This document shows, piece by piece, positions 1 to 4,772 of a DNA stretch of 6,144 nt. Made by a program: the position numbers and the translations under genes. Every line of letters begins with the position of its first letter. The first letter of the stretch is position 1. The notes under the pieces were generated by a model that ran no database searches, was not told the origin of the DNA, and saw nothing but the letters and a program-made list of their open reading frames with translations. This DNA is from Deltaproteobacteria bacterium (lineage in GTDB: Bacteria > Desulfobacterota > Desulfovibrionia > Desulfovibrionales > Desulfovibrionaceae): contig JAJBSY010000012.1 of assembly GCA_020861205.1 (NCBI GenBank), positions 1 through 6,144 of the forward strand, in the 5' to 3' direction.

Positions 1-395
1 TGGGCCGGCTTGCGCCAGTCCCAGGTGTGGTCGATATAGGCTTTTCAGTCGGCGGAAGCTTCCGGCGGGATGATGGCGGAGGTGCAGCCGTCCGGCAAGG
101 CGAACATGAGCTCGCTCCGGCAGTTAAGGGCGAGGATGTCGCCGTAGGATACGCCCGCGCCTTCGGCTATGCCGCGCATTTCCTCAATGGCGTCCGGCAG
201 GTATTCCGTGATGGAGGGTTCGAAAAGGGCGGCGCGCCGGACGGCCTCCTCCCATTTGAGGGAGGCGTACGTTTCGAACAGCTCGCGGTAGAGGGAAAGG
301 CTGTTGCCGATCCGCTCGGCTGCAAGGCGGCCGTAAGTCAGCCCGCGTTCATGGGGGGAACCCTCAATGCGAATGTGGGGGAATGGATGGGACAT
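1..395 (-). pseudogene. C45-family autoproteolytic acyltransferase/amide hydrolase, interrupted by in-frame TGA and cut by window edge
   Basis: The N-terminal 116 residues read as a peptidase C45 (acyl-CoA:6-aminopenicillanate acyltransferase-like) Ntn hydrolase. Visible hallmarks are P14-H-E-R-G18, the EMRGIAEGAG segment (71-81), LNCRSE (90-95) and the self-cleavage site DGC (102-104), with Cys104 as the expected N-terminal nucleophile after cleavage. The fungal penicillin acyltransferase uses Cys103 in the same DGCT context. The start at 395 has a good ribosome site (AGAGGA, 401-406, 5-base spacer). After ASAD (113-116) the frame meets TGA (45-47), yet the same frame continues past it as KAYIDHTWDWRKPA to the window edge. 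That matches the family's conserved G-Q-N/T-W-D-W/F strand, so the coding signal does not stop at the TGA. The TGA sits where the family has Gly (a GGA-to-TGA change would do it), and the Gly of GQxWDW is Asp here. I read this as a nonsense-disrupted gene; sequencing error or recoding are alternatives. It lies 93 bases after dctM, possibly in the same operon. Such enzymes cleave or transfer amide-linked acyl groups; the substrate is unknown. Confidence 0.7.
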
Positions 396-449
396 GGTCT
401 TCCTCTATGGGCGTGGACGCGGGCGGCGGCCCGGGCACGTTTTGTCTGT

Positions 450-483
450 CCCGAAGCCGCGCGGAATTCCGCGCGGCTTCGGG
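450..483 (-). terminator. Perfect palindrome hairpin after dctM, no U-tract
   Basis: A 15-base-pair perfect stem (450-464 with 469-483) closes a 4-base AATT loop. Because AATT is itself palindromic, the whole element is one uninterrupted palindrome. It begins five bases after the dctM stop codon on the minus strand. The sequence after it (ACAGACAAAA) has no run of T, so it is not a textbook intrinsic terminator. It may still end or pause transcription, or protect the 3' end of the TRAP mRNA, before the C45 gene. A DNA-level protein-binding palindrome is the other possibility. Confidence 0.5.
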
Positions 484-488
484 GTTCG

Positions 489-1763
489 TTATCGCATGAT
501 CAGGTTGGGCAGGAACAGGGTCAATTGCGGTATGTACGCCAGAAGCAACATGCCGAAGATCATTGTCAGGAGGAAGGGCAGAACCTTGACCGTCAGCTGC
601 GCGATCGTGATTTTACTTATCCCGCACACGGCGAAGAGGGAAATGCCCACGGGCGGCGTCGCCATGCCGATAGCAAGGGATATCACCGTCACGACCCCGA
701 ACTGGATCAGGTCGATGCCCACGTGCTGCGCGATGGGCGCGAAAATCGGCACGACCAGCAGGATGATGGCGCCGGTTTCCATGAAGGTCCCGAGGAAGAG
801 GTAGCAGGCCAGCATAAGCAGGTAGAGCAGTTCCTTGTTGTCCGTGAGGCTGAGCATGGCCGCGGAGGCGTCCTGTGGAACCTGGAGGATGGTCATCAGC
901 CAGCCGAAGGGGCTCGCGGCGCCGATCAGGAGCATGATCATGGCGGAACTGAGGGACGCCTTGTAAAATACCGGGATGATGTCCTTGAGGGTCATTTCCT
1001 TGTAAATGAAAAAGCTGACGAACAGGCCGTAAACGACGGCCACGGCCGCCGATTCCGTGGGGGTGAAGATGCCGGTCATGATGCCCCCCAGGATGATGAC
1101 GGGCATCATGATGCCCCAGACGGCGTCCGCGAAAGATTTCAGGCGCTGGGCCCATGTGTGCTTGTCCCCGGTCGGGAAACCCAGGCGGCGCGCGAAGACG
1201 TAGTTGGTTATCAGCAGAAGCACCGACAGGACCAGGCCGGGAACGATGCCGCCGATGAGCAGCTTTCCGATGGATACGTTGGCCACCACGCCGAAAATGA
1301 TCATGGTGATGCTGGGCGGAATGATGACCCCCAGGCAGGCCGAGGAGGCGACGACCGCGGAGGCGTAAACTTTGTCATAACCGCGTTCGGCCATTTCGGG
1401 AATGGTCAGGCTGCCGACGGCCGCGGCCGTCGCGGGGGTTGACCCGGAAATGGCGGCAAAGAACGTGCAGGCGACAATGGACACGGCCGCGAGGCCGCCC
1501 TTGATATGGCCGACAAGCGTATTGGCCAGTTCCACGATGCGGCGGGAAACGCCGCCGGTCTCCATGATGGCTCCCGCCAGCATGAAGAACGGAATGGCGA
1601 GCAGGGGGAAGGAGTTGACCCCCGCGACCATGCGCTGCGCGATGACGATGTTCGGCAAGTCGCCGGCCAGGACGCAGGCGACGGAAGCGACGCCGAGGGA
1701 AAATCCGATGGGCACGTTCAGGACGAAGCAGACGAGGAGTGCTGTGAACAGAGCATGAAGCAT
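489..1763 (-). CDS. dctM: TRAP transporter large permease, DctM family
   Basis: This encodes the large inner-membrane subunit of a tripartite ATP-independent periplasmic transporter. It forms the ion-coupled (usually Na+) transport channel for an organic acid delivered by the binding protein. The 424 residues match the family's usual length of about 425, and hydrophobic helices run from end to end. Family blocks in order are PIGFSLG near residue 18, PFFMLAGAIMETGG near 59-72, FFAAISGSTPATAAAVGS near 101-118, LGVIIPPSITMIIFG, TGIFTPTESAAVAVVYG, and the C-terminal FLGTFMETGAIILLVVPI and MATPPVGISLF. The ATG at 1763 has a strong site (GGGGAGGG, 1769-1776, spacer 5) inside the end of dctQ. Only one base separates the dctQ stop from this start, so the two are surely co-translated and work as a pair. 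The stop is TAA at 489-491, followed at once by a strong hairpin. The family assignment is secure; the substrate is not determinable. Confidence 0.97.
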   Translation of the reverse strand: MLHALFTALLVCFVLNVPIGFSLGVASVACVLAGDLPNIVIAQRMVAGVNSFPLLAIPFFMLAGAIMETGGVSRRIVELANTLVGHIKGGLAAVSIVACTFFAAISGSTPATAAAVGSLTIPEMAERGYDKVYASAVVASSACLGVIIPPSITMIIFGVVANVSIGKLLIGGIVPGLVLSVLLLITNYVFARRLGFPTGDKHTWAQRLKSFADAVWGIMMPVIILGGIMTGIFTPTESAAVAVVYGLFVSFFIYKEMTLKDIIPVFYKASLSSAMIMLLIGAASPFGWLMTILQVPQDASAAMLSLTDNKELLYLLMLACYLFLGTFMETGAIILLVVPIFAPIAQHVGIDLIQFGVVTVISLAIGMATPPVGISLFAVCGISKITIAQLTVKVLPFLLTMIFGMLLLAYIPQLTLFLPNLIMR

Positions 1764-1764
1764 A

Positions 1765-2265
1765 TCAACCCTCCCCTACTTCCATGGTGGGAGCTGTGTC
1801 CCCGCCCTTGAAAATCAACCGGATGTTGTTGAGCCCGAAACAGATCATGAGCGCCCCCATGACCGGCATGGCCGCATAGACGTAGCTCATGGGCAGACCG
1901 AGCGCCGGGGATGCCTGGATATGCGTTCCCATGGTGATCTCGATGCCCGTGACGAGCAGAAAGAGGCCGAATCCGGCGATGATGAGGTTGACGATACAAG
2001 CGGCGACATTTTTGAGCGCTTTGGGAAGCAGGTTGACCACCACGTCGATGCCGATGTGGATGCGTTCCCTGACCCCCATGCCCGCCGCGATGAAGGTCAG
2101 CCAGACGAAGATGAACCGGACCAGTTCCTCGCTCCAGGAAGGGGCCTTGTTGAATCCGTAACGCAGAACTATCTGATAAAAGGTGAGCGCGGTAATCACC
2201 AGCATCATTCCTGCGACAAAAACTCTCATTACCCTGTAAAGCAACGATTCTTTTTGTTGAGCCAT
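1765..2265 (-). CDS. dctQ: TRAP transporter small permease, DctQ family
   Basis: This is the small membrane subunit of the TRAP transporter, which associates with DctM in the inner membrane and is needed for uptake. With the start chosen here it has 166 residues and the usual four membrane segments, at roughly 10-33, 44-64, 82-107 and 124-148. The DctQ signature WSEELVRFIFVWLTFIAAG lies around 44-62 and is followed by RERIHIGID. The open frame extends upstream to a GTG at 2304, but that codon has no ribosome site. The ATG at 2265 has AAGAGGGA (2270-2277) with a five-base spacer, so I start there (MAQQKES). The stop TGA (1765-1767) is one base from the dctM start, which shows that TGA works as an ordinary stop in this genome. 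A hairpin separates the gene from dctP upstream. Confidence 0.95.
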   Translation of the reverse strand: MAQQKESLLYRVMRVFVAGMMLVITALTFYQIVLRYGFNKAPSWSEELVRFIFVWLTFIAAGMGVRERIHIGIDVVVNLLPKALKNVAACIVNLIIAGFGLFLLVTGIEITMGTHIQASPALGLPMSYVYAAMPVMGALMICFGLNNIRLIFKGGDTAPTMEVGEG

Positions 2266-2373
2266 ATTGTCCCTCTTTTTGATACCGCCACTCATGGGAT
2301 ACACAACTCACTCGGGAAAAGTTTCGGGCTTGGACGCCTCAAACACCGGTGGGCAGTAGCGGTTTGCAGATTG

Positions 2374-2401
2374 GGCCGGGGAATGGAGCCACTCCCCGGC
2401 C
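2374..2401 (-). terminator. Intercistronic hairpin between dctP and dctQ
   Basis: A perfect nine-base-pair GC-rich stem (2374-2382 with 2393-2401) encloses a ten-base loop that can pair further (T-G-G with C-C-A). It starts nine bases after the dctP stop codon. No T-run follows on the minus strand. A hairpin here would suit partial termination or stabilisation of the dctP message, giving more binding protein than permease, which TRAP systems need. That role is inference from position and structure. Confidence 0.5.
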
Positions 2402-2410
2402 GACCGGAAA

Positions 2411-3427
2411 CTACTTGGTGTCGATGACGCGTTGGACGAGTTCCTTGCCGCGGGCTTCGGTGCCGCCGATCTTGGCGTAGAACATGGGATAGATCTTTTC
2501 GCGGGCGGCCTTGGCGAAGGATTCCTTGTCGATGTCCTTCGCGGGCGTGATTTCCATGCCGAGCTTCCCGAGGATGCCGAGCATCTCGGCTTCCTGTTCC
2601 GCTATGCGCTTGCGCTGCGTGGCGCATCCGGCGAGGGCCGCTTCGGCGACGATTTTCTGATGTTCGGGAGAGAGCTTCTGCCAGAATTTTTCGGAAAGGA
2701 TGTATTGGCGGGGATAGTAAAAATGTTCGGTCTGGGAGAGGTATTTCTGCACTTCATAGAAACGCTGGCTTTCGATGAGGTTCAGGGGGTTTTCCTGACC
2801 GTCCACGACGCCCTGCTGCAAGGCGGAATACAGCTCGCCGAACGCCATGGGGATGGCGGACGCGCCGAAGGCGTTGATGGTGTTGATCATAACTTCGCTT
2901 TCCATCACGCGGATTTTCAGACCCTGCATGTCCGCTATGGACTTGATGGGGCGCTTGGAGTTGGTGAAGGAGCGGAAGCCGCCGTCGTTGTACCCCAGGT
3001 GCCGGATGCCGACCTTGAGATACAGTTCCTGCACTTCCTTGCCCAGGGGACCGTCAAGAACGGCGTGGGCGTGGTCTATGTCGCGAAAAATGTAGGGCAG
3101 GTCCCACAGCATGGCTTCGGGAACGAAACGCCCCATCGGGCCGTTTTCGATATCGCCCAGTTCGATCGTTCCCATCTGGACGCCTTCGACGATGGTGCGG
3201 GCGTCGCCCAACTGGGCCGCCGGGTACAGTTGTACTTTGATTTCGCCGTTGGATTTTTCCTCGACCATCTTCTTGAAGACGTCAAACGCCATGTTTTGAG
3301 CGTCATCAGCCTGCAAATTGCCGTTGTGGGCCGCTTTGAGGATGATGGGTTTTTTGGCCGCTTCGGCCCCGGGAGCCGCCAGGAGGCACAAGCACACTGC
3401 CGCAACAAATAGGGTCAGTCGTTTCAT
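2411..3427 (-). CDS. dctP: TRAP transporter substrate-binding protein, DctP family
   Basis: This is the periplasmic solute receptor of the TRAP system; it binds the substrate and hands it to DctQM. The 338 residues begin with a Sec signal peptide: K2-R3, a hydrophobic core at about 4-19, and a signal peptidase I type site after AEA (21-23). The two Cys in the core are not in a lipobox, so the mature protein should be soluble. Family features include the N-terminal strand ILKAAHNG, QLGDARTIVEGVQMGTIELGD (72-92), GGFRSFTNSKRPI (149-161), and GLKIRVMESEVM (169-180) with Arg173 at the conserved carboxylate-binding position. LYSALQQGVVDGQENP (199-214) is the most diagnostic block. The ATG at 3427 has GGAGA (3435-3439) at good spacing. 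The stop is TAG at 2411-2413. The conserved Arg implies a carboxylate ligand (family knowledge), but dicarboxylate, sugar acid, sulfonate or keto acid cannot be told apart here. Confidence 0.97.
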   Translation of the reverse strand: MKRLTLFVAAVCLCLLAAPGAEAAKKPIILKAAHNGNLQADDAQNMAFDVFKKMVEEKSNGEIKVQLYPAAQLGDARTIVEGVQMGTIELGDIENGPMGRFVPEAMLWDLPYIFRDIDHAHAVLDGPLGKEVQELYLKVGIRHLGYNDGGFRSFTNSKRPIKSIADMQGLKIRVMESEVMINTINAFGASAIPMAFGELYSALQQGVVDGQENPLNLIESQRFYEVQKYLSQTEHFYYPRQYILSEKFWQKLSPEHQKIVAEAALAGCATQRKRIAEQEAEMLGILGKLGMEITPAKDIDKESFAKAAREKIYPMFYAKIGGTEARGKELVQRVIDTK

Positions 3428-3530
3428 ACATTCTTCTCCATAGGTTAAACGATCTGAGCCGGATGGCCCGTAACCGGCGGTGCGGCGGCTCTAAAGCCCA
3501 CGCTCCGCGTACAATTAACAACTGCGCAGG

Positions 3531-3544
3531 GCAAACGTTTTCCC
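3531..3544 (-). promoter_or_regulatory. Possible sigma-54-type promoter upstream of dctP
   Basis: The 149-base gap between the DsrE-like gene and dctP is the largest in the window and the natural place for a TRAP promoter. On the minus strand it contains a GG (3543-3544) and a GC (3531-3532) separated by exactly ten bases. The context, GGGAAAACGTTTGCC, keeps the GG, the A of GGCAC and the TTGC, as in a -24/-12 element. It would start transcription near 3520 and leave a leader of about 90 bases. The CAC part of the -24 box is poor and no sigma-54 activator gene is in view, so this is tentative. I find no convincing sigma-70 pair in this gap. Confidence 0.22.
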
Positions 3545-3576
3545 GATATGTAACGCAGACAAGCAAACGGACGGTG

Positions 3577-3924
3577 CTAAAAAGTCAGAACTCTCTCGCC
3601 CTCTTTAAGGATCTTGGTGAAGTGCTCGCCGATATAGAAGAGCTCTATATCGCCGAACGACTCGATTTCGGCCACGGCGCCCAGTTCTTCCGCGCAACGG
3701 CGGCAGGCGGAAACGTCCCCCCCGGCCTCGATGAACGCCCTGACCTTCGCCCGGATTTCGGCATCCTCGCAAAACAGCTTGGTCGCCCCGCCCCACATGA
3801 TGACATGCACGTGCTTCCACCAGCCCTTGAGCAGCGAGTTGGTCGCATACATGAACACCATCAGCTTCACGGTGGTCGGATCACTGCTGGTCCAGACGAT
3901 ATGGAGCGTGTCGTTCTTGTTCAT
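3577..3924 (-). CDS. DsrE/YchN-like family small protein with CxxC
   Basis: A 115-residue protein with the DsrE/DsrF/YchN-like fold pattern: an N-terminal strand LHIVWTSSDP (7-16), a helix, then HVHVIMWGGATKLFCED (38-54), a helix of about 55-67, and DVSACRRCAEELG (70-82), with final strands around IELFYIGEHF (93-102). Cys74 and Cys77 form a CxxC at the place where DsrE-type sulfur carriers hold their reactive cysteine; Cys52 is a third conserved-looking thiol. Family members carry persulfide or take part in sulfur transfer, but many stand-alone ones have no known role, and no dsr or tus partner is visible here. It has no signal peptide, so it should be cytoplasmic. The start at 3924 has AAGGA (3931-3935) with a six-base spacer and follows the regulator's stop by only 12 bases, so the two are probably co-transcribed. 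The stop is TAG, with no clear terminator after it. Confidence 0.85.
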   Translation of the reverse strand: MNKNDTLHIVWTSSDPTTVKLMVFMYATNSLLKGWWKHVHVIMWGGATKLFCEDAEIRAKVRAFIEAGGDVSACRRCAEELGAVAEIESFGDIELFYIGEHFTKILKEGERVLTF

Positions 3925-3936
3925 TGCGTATCCTTG

Positions 3937-4623
3937 TCATTCATCGTGGTCGTTTTTGGTCAGCATCACATCCGGACCCTGGATGACGTTCTCGATATGA
4001 AGGAGCATTTCTTGCCGCGCCCGTTCGGGGTCTTCATCCATGAGAGCATCATATATCCGGCGGTGGTGGTTGATCGCCGTTTGTTTCTGGCCGGGCCGGG
4101 TGATGATCAACTGTTTGTTCGCTTCAAACATGAGCTCGCGGACAGTTTTCAGCATTTCCAGCAGAAAGAAGTTGTTGGACGTGATCGCGATGACTTCATG
4201 GAAAACGAAGTCTTTCCGGGAGAACAGGTCCACGTCTTCCTGCTCGACCATGTCTTCCAAGGCTTTGGTCAGGGCGACCTTGTCCGCCGGGCTGATCCGT
4301 TGCGCCGCAAGGTACGCGATTTCGCATTCCAGGACCTTGCGCGACTCCATGATCTCCAGCAGTTTGTATTTTTTTGAGGTCTGCCGTTTCACGAAGTACT
4401 TGGTGAACGACGCGACGTCGTCGGTCAGATAACTCCCGCTTCCCAGACGGGTGTCTATCATGCCCAGGGTTTCCAGCGTCCGGATGGCTTCCCGTATCGA
4501 AGGCCTGCTCACGCCGAGGATCTCGGCGAGCTTGCGTTCCGCGGGCAACCGTTCGCCCTTTTTCAAACTTCCGTCAGCGATGAGCGCGCACACCTTTTCA
4601 AACACAATATCAGGAACCGACAT
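3937..4623 (-). CDS. GntR-family transcriptional regulator, FadR/FCD subfamily
   Basis: A 228-residue DNA-binding regulator with an N-terminal winged helix at about 4-68. It shows the GntR signature LKKGERLPAERKLAEILGVSRPSIREAIRTLETLGMI (20-56) followed by the wing RLGSGSYL (59-66). A helical FCD ligand-binding domain follows at about 85-215. Its expected metal/ligand residues are visible: Asp138 and His142 in DFVFH, His187 in NHHRRI, and His209 in LLHIENV. FCD regulators usually sense small organic acids and repress neighbouring transport and catabolic genes, so it probably controls this locus and perhaps the TRAP genes downstream. I prefer the ATG at 4623 over two GTG codons just upstream (4629, 4632). 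None has a strong ribosome site, but GGTGG lies a few bases before the ATG. Its TGA stop (3937-3939) is 12 bases before the DsrE-like gene. No clear dyad operator is evident. Confidence 0.93.
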   Translation of the reverse strand: MSVPDIVFEKVCALIADGSLKKGERLPAERKLAEILGVSRPSIREAIRTLETLGMIDTRLGSGSYLTDDVASFTKYFVKRQTSKKYKLLEIMESRKVLECEIAYLAAQRISPADKVALTKALEDMVEQEDVDLFSRKDFVFHEVIAITSNNFFLLEMLKTVRELMFEANKQLIITRPGQKQTAINHHRRIYDALMDEDPERARQEMLLHIENVIQGPDVMLTKNDHDE

Positions 4624-4650
4624 AAACACCACCAGGTTGCGGTAGAAAAA

Positions 4651-4699
4651 GGGGAAAAAATTCCGGAAAACAAGAACTCCTGATTACAGTATCTTCCGG
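4651..4699 (-). terminator. Weak hairpin followed by T-tracts in the leader of the GntR gene
   Basis: On the minus strand, CCGGAA (4694-4699) can pair with TTCCGG (4663-4668) across a 25-base loop that holds a smaller CTG/CAG pairing. It is followed by AATTTTTT, CCCC and another five T. This is the only place in the window where a stem precedes a clear U-run. It could be a backup terminator for the metallolyase message or an attenuator ahead of the regulator. The six-base stem and long loop make it weak. Confidence 0.28.
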
Positions 4700-4728
4700 T
4701 CTTCCTCAATGCCGCCGCATCGCGGTGG

Positions 4729-4768
4729 TTTCCCGTCTCCGCCGGGGAAATCCGGCGGAGACGGGAAA
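4729..4768 (-). terminator. Strong hairpin after the metallolyase gene, no U-tract
   Basis: A perfect 17-base-pair stem (4729-4745 with 4752-4768) has a six-base loop and starts four bases after the TAA stop of the metallolyase gene. On the minus strand the 3' arm ends in GGGAAA and runs straight into a second smaller hairpin (4712-4728, seven pairs with one mismatch, three-base loop), with no T-run. Its position argues for a transcription end or a 3' stabilising structure separating this gene from the regulator. Confidence 0.6.
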
Positions 4769-4772
4769 AGCC

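Noticed and set aside
1..395. TGA read as glycine through an alternative genetic code
   Set aside because: dctQ and the GntR gene end in TGA, with the next start one and 12 bases away and family-appropriate C-termini. The code therefore treats TGA as stop.
27..1442. Long plus-strand open frame of 471 codons
   Set aside because: It lies opposite the dctM and C45 genes, encodes a low-complexity Gly/Asp/His/Arg-rich sequence and resembles no protein family. It arises from GC-rich third positions of the genes on the other strand.
2266..2304. Upstream GTG start for dctQ adding 13 residues
   Set aside because: No ribosome site precedes the GTG, while the ATG at 2265 has AAGAGGGA at ideal spacing and gives a normal DctQ N-terminus.
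2279..2307. Sigma-70-like pair (TTGTGT, 16 bases, TATCAA) just before dctQ
   Set aside because: Transcription would begin within a few bases of the start codon and would omit part of the ribosome site, so it is unlikely to serve dctQ.
4630..4639. Imperfect dyad CACC-A-GGTTG near the regulator start as an autoregulatory operator
   Set aside because: The half-sites are short and imperfect and do not match a known FadR/FCD operator spacing well enough to call.
4681..4709. TTGAGG and TAATCA spaced by 17 bases as a promoter for the regulator gene
   Set aside because: The -35 is passable, but the -10 matches the consensus at only two of six positions.
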